Virus record (IMG/VR): IMGVR_UViG_3300031951_009873 | Coordinates: 1 to 64,000 of that record | Origin: a virus | Reading direction: 5' to 3' (one strand) | Length of the DNA: 64,000 bases | Shown here: one piece after another, positions 18,810-27,323 of the stretch | Layout: each line of letters opens with the position of its first letter | Numbering within the stretch: the stretch's first letter is position 1 | Position numbers and translations under genes: made by a program | Notes under the pieces: model-generated | Told to the model about the DNA's origin: nothing | Database searches by the model: none | Seen by the model: the letters and a program-made list of their open reading frames with translations, nothing else

Positions 18810-19803
18810 TGTAAATAATGAATGGGGACAACTTAAAAAAATAATACTGGGAAGTTCTTTCGGTGCGCAAATTCCTACTACGAAGGATAAAGGACTGCAT
18901 TGTGTAGATTACGCTCATTATACTGATGAAGAGTTTTCTACAATACCAACTGGTTCATATCCATTACAAGTCTTAGAAGAAACACAACAAGACTTAATGC
19001 AGATAGAACAAATTTTAACTGGATTGGGAGTCGAGGTATATCGTCCACCCTCTATTCCGAAAAATAGACCATTTAATGACTCGTATTATGATTATTGTCC
19101 ACGGGATTCTATGTTGGTAATTAAAGATAAAGTTATAGCTACTCCTATGACATTACGTCAACGAAGAGATGAAGCGGACAAATACAGACAACTATTTACG
19201 CCGGAAAGTTGGGTAACCTTTCCAAAACCAGTTGCAGATGATAGCTTATATGACCGTAGTGATTTGTCGAGAAGTACGTTGATGAATACTGAGCCCGTAT
19301 TTGATGCAGCAAACGTACTTAAAGCAAACTATGATTTATTATACTTGGTATCAAATACTGGAAACAAGGCTGGAGCTGAATATTTACAAAATTGGTTACA
19401 CGACAACATATCAGAACACTATAGAGTACATCTTGCAGAGAATATATACGCATATATTCATATAGACACCACGTTTGTTTTCTTACGAGAGGGGTTGGTA
19501 TTGACAAACCCAGCTAGAGTTAATGTAAACAACATGCCAGATTTTCTAAGAAGATGGGATGTATTAAATGCATCGGAACCATATCCGACTCAAGTTATGT
19601 CAGATTGGTGTCCGGCGTCACCGTGGTTAGGTATGAATATTTTGTCTATTAATGAAAAACTGGTTATGGTAGAAGAACACCAGATTATGTTAATGAAAAT
19701 GTTAAAAAAGTTTGGAATTGAGTCAATACCAGTTAAATTACGCCACGCAAGAACATTAAGCGGCGGTCCTCACTGTATTACATTGGATATTGAAAGAGAG
19801 TAA
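18796..19803 (+). CDS. Amidinotransferase (glycine/inosamine amidinotransferase family)
   Basis: The 335-residue product (ATG 18796, GAGG seven bases upstream) has the landmarks of the AT superfamily: YDYCPRDSMLVI, TEPVFDAANV (catalytic Asp near residue 168), YAYIHIDTTF (His-x-Asp near residue 221) and LSGGPHCITLD (nucleophilic Cys near residue 327). These enzymes move an amidino group from arginine to an amine, making a guanidino compound. In the setting of glycan genes, the acceptor may be an amino sugar (as in streptomycin StrB1) rather than glycine; that is inference. An in-frame TTG at 18784 is a less likely start. It ends four bases before a strong promoter. Confidence 0.88.
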   Translation: MLTPNVNNEWGQLKKIILGSSFGAQIPTTKDKGLHCVDYAHYTDEEFSTIPTGSYPLQVLEETQQDLMQIEQILTGLGVEVYRPPSIPKNRPFNDSYYDYCPRDSMLVIKDKVIATPMTLRQRRDEADKYRQLFTPESWVTFPKPVADDSLYDRSDLSRSTLMNTEPVFDAANVLKANYDLLYLVSNTGNKAGAEYLQNWLHDNISEHYRVHLAENIYAYIHIDTTFVFLREGLVLTNPARVNVNNMPDFLRRWDVLNASEPYPTQVMSDWCPASPWLGMNILSINEKLVMVEEHQIMLMKMLKKFGIESIPVKLRHARTLSGGPHCITLDIERE

Positions 19804-19807
19804 CCCC

Positions 19808-19836
19808 TTGACATATTTACAAAAAAGTATTATAAT
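19808..19836 (+). promoter_or_regulatory. Perfect sigma70 consensus promoter
   Basis: TTGACA at 19808-19813, a 17-base spacer and TATAAT at 19831-19836, with no mismatch to the bacterial housekeeping consensus. It begins four bases after the amidinotransferase stop and drives the PhyH-like gene, whose ribosome site AAGGAGG is also near ideal. This suggests transcription by unmodified host RNA polymerase. Confidence 0.93.
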
Positions 19837-19864
19837 TAATTAACCTTTAAGGAGGGTAAGTGTT

Positions 19865-20647
19865 ATGAAAGAATGGAAGTATATAACGACAGAAGAACAA
19901 CAGCAAATGTTATTCGCATGGCGGTACATTGGTTTCGTTAATTTGGAACTTTTGACCGAAGAAGAAGTAGACGAAATAAACGAAGAAATGGATACACTTC
20001 GCCGTGCAAGAACAGGAACTACTTCACCCGATGGAAAGGTTTGGGGAGAATGGGATCCATTCTCATATCCACACAAGTTATCTCCTAAATTAGCAAAGTT
20101 GTATTCACACCCAAAGATTCTTGAAGCATCAGAATTCTTAATGGGAACAGAAATCATCGGTATGCAAAGTTGGGGATATTTCAAGCCACCCGGACAGCTC
20201 GGACGGGATATGCATCAAAACGCATTCTATACTAAGTGTGGCCCAAATGAAATCATCAATGTGGCTATTGCACTAGATAACCATGACCCTGTGAATGGTG
20301 CGGTATGGAATTACGAAGGTTCGCATCTTCTCCCAGTACTTCCAATCGAAGTTGATGAAGAACGGACAAAGACCAATCCAGCATTCTGGCACAATGAACG
20401 CGGTAAGCCTTGTGTAATGCCAGAAGGACATGGGTTCCGAAAGATTGAAGGTTTCCAACGAAAGGGAACGATGACTCTTCTTCACTCCCACGTTGTCCAT
20501 GGCTCTGAACCAAATGTATCAAATAGAATGCGCCGTAACTTCATCGGCGGTTATTTGAAGAAGGGAGCACCTTTCGCTTCTGGAAATCAAATGAAGCGTG
20601 AACCAATCGATATGTACGCAATGCGAAGGGAGCATTGGGGGTTCTAA
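19865..20647 (+). CDS. Phytanoyl-CoA dioxygenase (PhyH) family protein
   Basis: A 260-residue Fe(II)/2-oxoglutarate oxygenase-like protein. It shows the PhyH layout: MHQNAFYTKCGP (near residue 117), ALDNHDPVNGAVWNYEGSH, and HVVHGSEPNVSNRMRRNF, giving the distal His (near 213) and the 2OG-binding Arg. The usual first iron motif is H-x-D; here it reads H-Q-N, an Asp-to-Asn change at an iron ligand. In family members that are halogenases this acid is Gly or Ala, so altered chemistry or loss of activity are both possible. It heads a unit led by a perfect promoter and strong ribosome site, and is followed at once by a sugar epimerase. Confidence 0.85.
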   Translation: MKEWKYITTEEQQQMLFAWRYIGFVNLELLTEEEVDEINEEMDTLRRARTGTTSPDGKVWGEWDPFSYPHKLSPKLAKLYSHPKILEASEFLMGTEIIGMQSWGYFKPPGQLGRDMHQNAFYTKCGPNEIINVAIALDNHDPVNGAVWNYEGSHLLPVLPIEVDEERTKTNPAFWHNERGKPCVMPEGHGFRKIEGFQRKGTMTLLHSHVVHGSEPNVSNRMRRNFIGGYLKKGAPFASGNQMKREPIDMYAMRREHWGF

Positions 20648-20648
20648 A

Positions 20649-21617
20649 GTGAAAGTATTATTAACTGGTGGTGCTGGTTATTTAGGTTCTATAATCACCA
20701 ACAAGCTACTTAATGACGGATACGCGGTGACTGTGTTAGACTCTTTGGAGTTTAACCAGCTATCGCTGCTTCCGTATGTCAAAAATAAAAACTTTACTTT
20801 TATTTACGGTGATGCTAGAAATAAAACCATCCTTAAAAAATTAATAGAATCACACGATGTAATCATCCCGCTAGCAGCAAGAGTAGGATTTCCAGCGTGC
20901 GATGCTGACCCTCTTACCGCAACGCAACTGAATTACGAACAAATCGTTGATGTGGTTAAGTTTGCAGATGGTAAAGCTAAGATACTATTCCCAAATACTA
21001 ATAGTGGATATGGAGTGGCAGAGGGTGGACAGGTTTGTAAAGAAACTAGTCCACTCAATCCTATTTCTCACTATGGAGTAACTAAGGTAAACGCAGAACG
21101 ATTCTTATTACAGAATAGTGATGCTATATGCTTTAGACTCGCTACTGTATTTGGTCCATCCCCACGAATGAGAACCGATTTGCTGGTGAATGAATTCGTG
21201 TATAAAGCCATAACTGACAAATATATTGTATTGTTTGAACCACACTTCAAGAGAAATTACATTCATATTGAAGATGTGGCAAATGTATTTTCATTTATGT
21301 TAGCAAATTATGACACACATAAGAACGAAGTATTCAATGTAGGATTATCTGATGCTAACTTGTCAAAGTTGGAATTAGTTAATCTGATTAAAAAATATGT
21401 TCCAGATTTTGCTATAAGTGTTTCTGATTATTACGAAGACCCAGACAAGCGGGATTACATCGTATCTAACGAAAAGATTGAAGCAACCGGATGGCGTCCA
21501 CAATATAGTATTGATGATGGTATCGTGGAACTTATTAACACATATAGAATGATTGTTCCTAGAATGTCATCTGAATTTAGAAACGGATTTCCATTGGGAT
21601 ACGCAAACAATCTCTAA
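20649..21617 (+). CDS. NAD-dependent sugar-nucleotide epimerase/dehydratase 1
   Basis: A 322-residue extended SDR protein. It begins VKVLLTGGAGYLGSIITNKL, the Gly-rich NAD(P)-binding motif, has SHYGVTKVNAE (YxxxK catalytic pair) near residue 142, and KRNYIHIEDVA, typical of UDP-glucose 4-epimerase-like enzymes. The GTG at 20649 is chosen because the cofactor-binding strand begins there; earlier in-frame starts would lie inside the preceding gene. It likely interconverts an NDP-sugar and is followed immediately by an RmlC-like epimerase, suggesting consecutive steps. Confidence 0.86.
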   Translation: MKVLLTGGAGYLGSIITNKLLNDGYAVTVLDSLEFNQLSLLPYVKNKNFTFIYGDARNKTILKKLIESHDVIIPLAARVGFPACDADPLTATQLNYEQIVDVVKFADGKAKILFPNTNSGYGVAEGGQVCKETSPLNPISHYGVTKVNAERFLLQNSDAICFRLATVFGPSPRMRTDLLVNEFVYKAITDKYIVLFEPHFKRNYIHIEDVANVFSFMLANYDTHKNEVFNVGLSDANLSKLELVNLIKKYVPDFAISVSDYYEDPDKRDYIVSNEKIEATGWRPQYSIDDGIVELINTYRMIVPRMSSEFRNGFPLGYANNL

Positions 21618-21618
21618 T

Positions 21619-22170
21619 ATGAACTATAAATATACTCGCTGGAATGACTTTGAGGTTCGTCCATCAAAAGTATTTGGTGACGAAGTTCCTATGTTTTCTC
21701 CTACATCATATCAAGAATTTCGCGGGGAAATCTGGACCAGCTATCATTCTAAGTTCCATCCGATGAAGGATTATATTAGTTATATGACCGACCCCGTAAT
21801 ACACGATAGACATTCTCGGTCGTATAAAGGTGTATTGCGGGGACTACATTATGACCATAAAACTTGGAAAATGGTTCAGGCGCTAGTAGGTGACATTTAT
21901 TTAGTGGTACTGGATGTTCGGGAAGATTCATTTACCTACGGAAAATGGGAATCATATATAATCTCAGAAGCCAATAAAATGCAAGTACTTGTCCCACCTG
22001 GGTTCGCTAATGGCCATTATGCATTAACTGACTGTATATTTAGTTATAATTTATTTTATGACGGTGATTTTGTTGACGTAGATAAACAATTAGTTATCAA
22101 ATGGAATGACCCCAAGTTTGGTATGGAATGGCCAACCTCTACCCCAATATTACAAAAACGTGATTCATAA
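21619..22170 (+). CDS. dTDP-4-dehydrorhamnose 3,5-epimerase-like (RmlC family)
   Basis: The 183-residue cupin-type protein has KGVLRGLHYD (near residue 75), the conserved His-bearing motif of RmlC, and VLVPPGFANGHYALTD followed by FSYNLFY, the second hallmark. RmlC epimerises C3 and C5 of a 4-keto sugar nucleotide. Start ATG 21619 is one base after the preceding stop; earlier in-frame starts would overlap heavily. No RmlA or RmlB is seen in the window, so the substrate may come from the host or from genes elsewhere. It overlaps the next gene's start (TAATG). Confidence 0.88.
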   Translation: MNYKYTRWNDFEVRPSKVFGDEVPMFSPTSYQEFRGEIWTSYHSKFHPMKDYISYMTDPVIHDRHSRSYKGVLRGLHYDHKTWKMVQALVGDIYLVVLDVREDSFTYGKWESYIISEANKMQVLVPPGFANGHYALTDCIFSYNLFYDGDFVDVDKQLVIKWNDPKFGMEWPTSTPILQKRDS

Positions 22171-22880
22171 TGAAAAGGTACAATCATGTATTATCTTTCG
22201 GATGTAGTTTTACCGAAGGTGGTGGGCTGGACTCACCAGAACATTATAGATATGTAAAAGGTAATTGTAATATAGGAAAAAGTACACTAAAAACATATAT
22301 GTCGGACCACGCATATCCAGCGGTTTTAGCAAAACAATTAAAATGCGTTCACACAAATAAAAGTATTTCTCGTGCATCAAATGAATTAATTTTCAAAACT
22401 TTGTATGAAAATACAAAAAATATTTTTGATGGAACTGGATTATTAGTAACAATACAAACAACTATATTATCTAGATTACTATTATACCTTGAAGATAATA
22501 AGCAATTTCAGACGGTTAATGGATTGTATGGTCCCGATTATATTCAACAATACTATGAACTATACATAAAACATTTTTATAACGCAAAAATTGAATACGC
22601 AAAATTATTACAAAATATAGATGTGTACAGTCAGTATTTAAAAAATAAAAATATAGATTTTGTTTGGTTGTTAGGGGACACAGACGGAGAACCAGTGGTA
22701 GCAAACAAATATACGATACCATTTGAACATGAAAGTTTACTGTCATTTATCAGTAGTAATAAATTAAGAATATGCGATTTACCTAATAACCCGTTCGTTG
22801 ATTATCATATTTCTGAACGTGGCCACGAAGTAGTTTCAGAAAAAATAATAAAGCATTTAGAGGAATATTATGGTTACTAA
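22170..22880 (+). CDS. SGNH-hydrolase-like protein 1
   Basis: A 236-residue protein with the N-terminal nucleophile block FGCSFTEGGGLDSPE (the Ser of GCSFT as candidate nucleophile) and a C-terminal DYHISERGHEVVSEKI, where the D-x-x-H-type dyad of SGNH/GDSL esterases sits. The family removes or transfers acyl groups, including acetyl groups on sugars. No signal peptide is present, so it should be cytosolic. It is one of about ten such proteins in the island, each strongly diverged. Substrate unknown. Confidence 0.7.
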   Translation: MKRYNHVLSFGCSFTEGGGLDSPEHYRYVKGNCNIGKSTLKTYMSDHAYPAVLAKQLKCVHTNKSISRASNELIFKTLYENTKNIFDGTGLLVTIQTTILSRLLLYLEDNKQFQTVNGLYGPDYIQQYYELYIKHFYNAKIEYAKLLQNIDVYSQYLKNKNIDFVWLLGDTDGEPVVANKYTIPFEHESLLSFISSNKLRICDLPNNPFVDYHISERGHEVVSEKIIKHLEEYYGY

Positions 22881-23502
22881 TTTAGAAAAATATCCAGTAG
22901 TCAGAGACATTTTACATACAACCGACGATTTAATTTTATTTGAAGATAAAATTGTACAGCATTGGGAAGATGGTAAGATTCGTGGTCCTGTTCATCTTTC
23001 GAATGGAAACGAAAGTCAGCTTATAGATATTTTCAAACGTATTAAAACAACTGATTGGGTATTCTCAACATGGCGTTCACACTATCATGCCCTACTCAAA
23101 GGAATCTCACCAGAGTGGATTGAATCGGAAATTCTTCAAGGTAAATCAATTACGCTATGTAATATAGATGAAAAGTTTTATTCTTCTGCCATAGTCGGAG
23201 GAACTCTTTCTATCGCTCTAGGTGTAGCCACGGCTATCAAGCGTGACGGCGGGAATGACAAGGTGTGGTGCTTTATTGGTGATATGTCGTTTGAAAGTGG
23301 TATATTCTATGAAGTTCATAAGTACGCCAGAAACTTTGGATTACCATTATATTTTATTGTAGAAGATAATCATGTTTCTACTAATACACCAACAGAAGCC
23401 ACTTGGAATTATACCCTACGGGATATTCCAGAGGATGTTATTTATTATAATTACAAGTCAAAATATCCTCATTACGGCACTGGAAAATGGGTAGTGTTTT
23501 GA
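22870..23502 (+). CDS. Thiamine-diphosphate enzyme, E1-alpha-like half
   Basis: The 210-residue product resembles the TPP-binding half of 2-oxoacid dehydrogenase E1-alpha or transketolase. It has STWRSHYHALLKG, AIVGGTLSIALGVATAIK (Gly-rich helix) and the TPP/Mg motif region starting GDMSFESGIFYEVHKYA and ending VEDN, about 28 residues apart as in the family; the third Gly is Met, and the usual NN is DN. It is much shorter than full E1-alpha (about 330 residues). A matching beta-like half is at 29280. It may make a two-carbon transfer or decarboxylation in sugar building (inference). Confidence 0.8.
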   Translation: MVTNLEKYPVVRDILHTTDDLILFEDKIVQHWEDGKIRGPVHLSNGNESQLIDIFKRIKTTDWVFSTWRSHYHALLKGISPEWIESEILQGKSITLCNIDEKFYSSAIVGGTLSIALGVATAIKRDGGNDKVWCFIGDMSFESGIFYEVHKYARNFGLPLYFIVEDNHVSTNTPTEATWNYTLRDIPEDVIYYNYKSKYPHYGTGKWVVF

Positions 23503-23506
23503 GTTT

Positions 23507-24706
23507 ATGCGGTATAATTCTGAACAGCACAACTTTAAAAAATTTATAAAAGAGTGGGATACTGACTCCGAATATGTTTTATTTGGGGCAAGTAAAGAGT
23601 GCGTTCAGTTTATCAGAAGTTTGGATTTGTTGATGGGAGAAGGAACGCTAAAGATAAAGTATATAGTTGACCATAATCTTAAGAGTTCTACGACAGTTGA
23701 CAGTATACAAGAAATAAGTTCATTCTATCGGCAGTCCAAGAAAATAGATAACAAACGTAATAACTTAAGATTAGTTCATATAGATGACTTTAATGATTCC
23801 GAAGCAAAGGTCATTATTACAACTGACGAATTTAGAAACGAGTATAAAAAGTACTTAGGAGAAAGAAACATAAAATTTACTTGGTACAAAAATATAGCAG
23901 CTATTTGGCCGTTCGAACATAAAAACAAAGTCCACATATTTCAGACAGACATATTGGTTACGGAACGCTGTAACTTGAATTGTTCTCACTGTAATATGTT
24001 TATACCGCATTATGAAACCCCCACACATAGAGATGCGGATATTATGATAAATGATATTGATTTGTTATTTACTAAGGCAGATTATGTAAGTATACTTCAT
24101 CTGGTCGGAGGAGAACCGTTTTTATATCCTAACATAGATGCTGTGATTAAGCATATAGTGTACAATTATATCAATAGAATAGATAAGTTTATTATCACTA
24201 CCAACGGCACGGTCACTCCAAAAGATACCACTATGCAATTATTACGAAATAGTGATGTAATATTGAGTGTCAGCGACTATTCCAATAAACTAGAAAAACT
24301 TAAGACCAAAGTAACCAAAAACATAGAGAATTACCAGAACAATAATATCACACATTATGTTCGAAATAATATAGAGTGGTATGATTTTGGTGATTTACGA
24401 GTAAAGAAAAACCTACCAGAAGATGAGTTAATACAACACTTTGATAGCTGTACAGCTCCGTTCCGTGGACTAAATGAAGGTAAATTCTACTATTGTCACT
24501 TGAACACCAGCGCGGTATTAACTAAATTGTTCCCACAAAACAACAATGATTATGTAGACTTAAAGTCGGTATCTCGGGAAGATTTTCTAAAATTTGATTT
24601 GGGATATACAAATTTGGGATACATTACATTCTGTGATAACTGTAATGGATGTAATACTGGAATAAAAATACCAGTTAGCTATGAAAAACAAGGGGTACGT
24701 CAATGA
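23507..24706 (+). CDS. Radical SAM protein with N-terminal nucleotide-binding-like domain
   Basis: A 399-residue enzyme. Residues 1-125 form a Rossmann-like domain (YVLFGASKECVQFI, then KIKYIVDHNL) of the kind that fronts sugar-modifying proteins. The radical SAM core has TERCNLNCSHCNMF (CxxxCxxC near residue 150) and HLVGGEPFLYP. A C-terminal Cys set (DSCTAPFRG, FYYCHLN, FCDNCNGCNTG) could hold an auxiliary cluster as in SPASM proteins. It differs in design from the two twitch-type radical SAM genes. Overlap with the next gene is four bases. Confidence 0.84.
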   Translation: MRYNSEQHNFKKFIKEWDTDSEYVLFGASKECVQFIRSLDLLMGEGTLKIKYIVDHNLKSSTTVDSIQEISSFYRQSKKIDNKRNNLRLVHIDDFNDSEAKVIITTDEFRNEYKKYLGERNIKFTWYKNIAAIWPFEHKNKVHIFQTDILVTERCNLNCSHCNMFIPHYETPTHRDADIMINDIDLLFTKADYVSILHLVGGEPFLYPNIDAVIKHIVYNYINRIDKFIITTNGTVTPKDTTMQLLRNSDVILSVSDYSNKLEKLKTKVTKNIENYQNNNITHYVRNNIEWYDFGDLRVKKNLPEDELIQHFDSCTAPFRGLNEGKFYYCHLNTSAVLTKLFPQNNNDYVDLKSVSREDFLKFDLGYTNLGYITFCDNCNGCNTGIKIPVSYEKQGVRQ

Positions 24707-25176
24707 TTGTTATAGTTGATATTGACGGTACGGTTGGTACCCATAAGAAAAGAACTGAGCTAGCGACAGATAGTAATGGAGTATTTGATTGGGATATTTT
24801 CTATGCTCACGAAAATGTTATGTCTGATGAACCTATTTGGCAAACCATTTACAATGTTCGCCGGTATAAAAGTCAAAATTTTAAGATAGTAATGTTTACC
24901 GCTAGACCTGAATTTGTAAGGCGTTCTACTGAGGAATGGTTAAACTTGTATGATATACCATTCGATGAGTTACACATGCGGAGCGCTGAAGACCATAAGA
25001 TACCCGCGGTAGAATTAAAAAAGAAAATGTATGAAGCGTTTATTGATGATAGGGTGTTTTGTGCGTTTGATGACAGAGATGAAATAATAGAACTGTGGTC
25101 ATCATATGGGATACCAACATTTAAAGTAGATTATGAAATCGATAGATTACCAAACAAAATTATTACTGAGAAGTAA
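24703..25176 (+). CDS. HAD phosphatase resembling the Pnk 3'-phosphatase domain
   Basis: The 157-residue product starts IVIVDIDGTVGTH (HAD motif I, DxDGT), has VMFTARPEFVRR (motif II Thr), and FCAFDDRDEIIELWSSYGIP (motif IV, D-D-R). That set is close to the C-terminal 3'-phosphatase domain of T4 polynucleotide kinase, which removes 3' phosphates from nucleic acid ends. The kinase domain is absent here. In this context it could instead dephosphorylate a sugar phosphate. Its 3' end overlaps the next gene by more than 40 bases. Confidence 0.8.
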   Translation: MIVIVDIDGTVGTHKKRTELATDSNGVFDWDIFYAHENVMSDEPIWQTIYNVRRYKSQNFKIVMFTARPEFVRRSTEEWLNLYDIPFDELHMRSAEDHKIPAVELKKKMYEAFIDDRVFCAFDDRDEIIELWSSYGIPTFKVDYEIDRLPNKIITEK

Positions 25177-26134
25177 AGATTTGCGAAGCCCCAAATCATT
25201 TGAAGATTTGGGGTACATATATTTTGGACCTTTATTGTTTAATTTTTTTGTTTGGCTGAAACGTGAAGTAAATGGTTGCGATAAAATTTTGTTTAATTCC
25301 AGAGAAGGATTTTTTCTTGAACAAATGTATAAAATGTTTCAAGAAAAATACCAACTGCCAGAGTCAGTTTACTTTAAAACTTCAAGAAAACTTTCCTCTA
25401 TGGCAGCATGTTTTACTAGAGAAGATATATACAAAACATTTGAATTACATAGATATTCTGGTCATCTATCCAATTTATTGAGAGATAGGTTTGGAATCTG
25501 TCCTAAAGTTGAACATGATTATGTATTAGATACACACATTACTACTCCTTTTTTAGACAATTATATAGATGAAATTTTGGATAAGGCTAAATACTTACGT
25601 AATGAATACAGTACATACATTAGTAGTATAGTAGCTAATTCTAAAGACATTGTAATGGTTGACAGTGGATATCAAGGAACCACACAATACTATATTCAAA
25701 AGGCATATGGGTTGACATTTAAAGGTAGATATTTTACTTTTAAAGGTAACGAATATTTGAAAAATGTGTCTGGATTCTATGATTTTAAAACAACTATGTT
25801 GCCAAAAAATATTATATTTTTTGAATCAGTTTTTATAGATAATGTCGGTTCTTATATAGACATAGTAAACGGTCAATTTGTAAATGAAAAACTTGAGGAA
25901 CAAGTTCAATTCTTTGAAGAGAAAAAAGAAATAGTTCTAGGAGCACAACGGTTTATAAAAGATATGTTAGAGAATAACATAGATATTGAGTATAACTCAG
26001 CCACATACTCAGACTATCTGTTTAGTCTTATGTGTACGAAAGATTTTATCAAAAACGTAGAGTTGATGGACATTTTTTATCACGATAACTATTATACTAG
26101 AGATAGTATTAAAAAAGTAATTGCAAAGGACTAA
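25133..26134 (+). CDS. COG5610-like HAD-associated protein
   Basis: A 333-residue protein. The pattern LGYIYFGPLLFNFFVWLKRE, then KILFNSREGFFLEQMYKMF, then IVMVDSGYQGTTQYYIQKAY matches the C-terminal part of predicted hydrolases (COG5610) often found in O-antigen and capsule clusters (their L-x-R-D-G and D-x-G-x-x-G-T motifs). The HAD phosphatase itself is not within this protein but may be the preceding overlapping gene, so the two may be one split enzyme. Exact reaction is not known for the family, to my knowledge. Confidence 0.58.
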   Translation: MKSIDYQTKLLLRSKDLRSPKSFEDLGYIYFGPLLFNFFVWLKREVNGCDKILFNSREGFFLEQMYKMFQEKYQLPESVYFKTSRKLSSMAACFTREDIYKTFELHRYSGHLSNLLRDRFGICPKVEHDYVLDTHITTPFLDNYIDEILDKAKYLRNEYSTYISSIVANSKDIVMVDSGYQGTTQYYIQKAYGLTFKGRYFTFKGNEYLKNVSGFYDFKTTMLPKNIIFFESVFIDNVGSYIDIVNGQFVNEKLEEQVQFFEEKKEIVLGAQRFIKDMLENNIDIEYNSATYSDYLFSLMCTKDFIKNVELMDIFYHDNYYTRDSIKKVIAKD

Positions 26135-26135
26135 T

Positions 26136-27323
26136 ATGAATACGTCTTTAAATTTTATATTCCTCAATGACACGTTGACAGCAAATGGAGATGGGTTATT
26201 CGGCACATCTGGACCATTTTTTAATTATATACAAAAGGAAAACTTTCAGTATAGCCTCAGTGGGACAATTAAAGATGGGTGTAAAAATATACTACCGATT
26301 GAAATTTCCAAAGGCGGTATGGGAATTAAAGAAATACCTAACGAAATTTTTGATTTTGTCAATACCAATGACATAAAGTTATTAATAATAAACTTAGCGG
26401 ACCCGACTGCTAAGAATCAATATATACAGTGCCTAAATTATCTAAAGGATAGGCATTTGGATTTTGATAAATTAATTTATGTAGATAGTAATTTACAATT
26501 ATCAAAGCTTAAAACAAATTTTACCAATAAAATTTATACGTTTAATTATTTTATAGAAGAGGCAACGTGGACAAAGGATGGGTTTTATGACACCAATAAT
26601 GATCTCGGGTATGTCAGTAAACATATAGAAGTAAGTGAATTAGACAACTTCAGAAGTAAAAAGTTTTTATGTTTTAATAGAAATATAGATAGAGCACATA
26701 GATTTGTTTTGTTATATGAATACATAAAAGGTGTATTTCATAACTCATACTTTAGTTTTCTCAGGCCTATAGATTATTTTAAAGAAAATCAACACTTCAT
26801 TGAAAATTATAATCAAACCATTTTAACAGAAGAAGATATAGATTTTTATAACCAAAAGCTTCCAATTGAATTGGATACACAAAATACAGAAAAAAAGCAT
26901 GGATTTTCAGTTACAAATACTTTGAAAAAAGATTTATTTTTAGATAGTTGTATTCATCTTGTTACGGAAACCAAATATATAGATAATGAACTGTTTTTAT
27001 CGGAAAAGATACTGAAACCAATATTAGGGTATCAGCCGTTTATTGTATTCGGACCTCATGGATATTTAAAAGAGCTAAAAAAATACGGATTTAAAACTTT
27101 TTCTGATATTTGGGATGAATCATACGATGACATAAAAGACCCAGTTGAGAGAATGAAATCTCTAATTTCTCTAGTAAAACAACTAAATAATAAGAGTATA
27201 GAAGAGTTGAATGATATTTATAGAAGTACGAAAGAAATCTGCATACACAACAGAGATTTGTTTTATAGTTTAGAGTTAGATACATTAAAAGTTATTTTTG
27301 AGGAAATACAAAATGAATGGTAA
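26136..27323 (+). CDS. GT10-like glycosyltransferase family protein, copy 3
   Basis: The product (395 residues from ATG 26136) has FLCFNRNIDRAHRFVLLYEY near residue 185 and, from about residue 276, HLVTETKYIDNELFLSEKIL, then FIVFGPHGYLKELKKYGFKT and WDESYDDIK. These are the same landmarks as copies 1 and 2. The upstream TTG at 26121 is less likely as the start. An opening FIFLNDTLTANGDGLFG replaces the ITPNG start of copies 1 and 2. Donor and acceptor unknown. The 3' end overlaps the next epimerase. Confidence 0.62.
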   Translation: MNTSLNFIFLNDTLTANGDGLFGTSGPFFNYIQKENFQYSLSGTIKDGCKNILPIEISKGGMGIKEIPNEIFDFVNTNDIKLLIINLADPTAKNQYIQCLNYLKDRHLDFDKLIYVDSNLQLSKLKTNFTNKIYTFNYFIEEATWTKDGFYDTNNDLGYVSKHIEVSELDNFRSKKFLCFNRNIDRAHRFVLLYEYIKGVFHNSYFSFLRPIDYFKENQHFIENYNQTILTEEDIDFYNQKLPIELDTQNTEKKHGFSVTNTLKKDLFLDSCIHLVTETKYIDNELFLSEKILKPILGYQPFIVFGPHGYLKELKKYGFKTFSDIWDESYDDIKDPVERMKSLISLVKQLNNKSIEELNDIYRSTKEICIHNRDLFYSLELDTLKVIFEEIQNEW

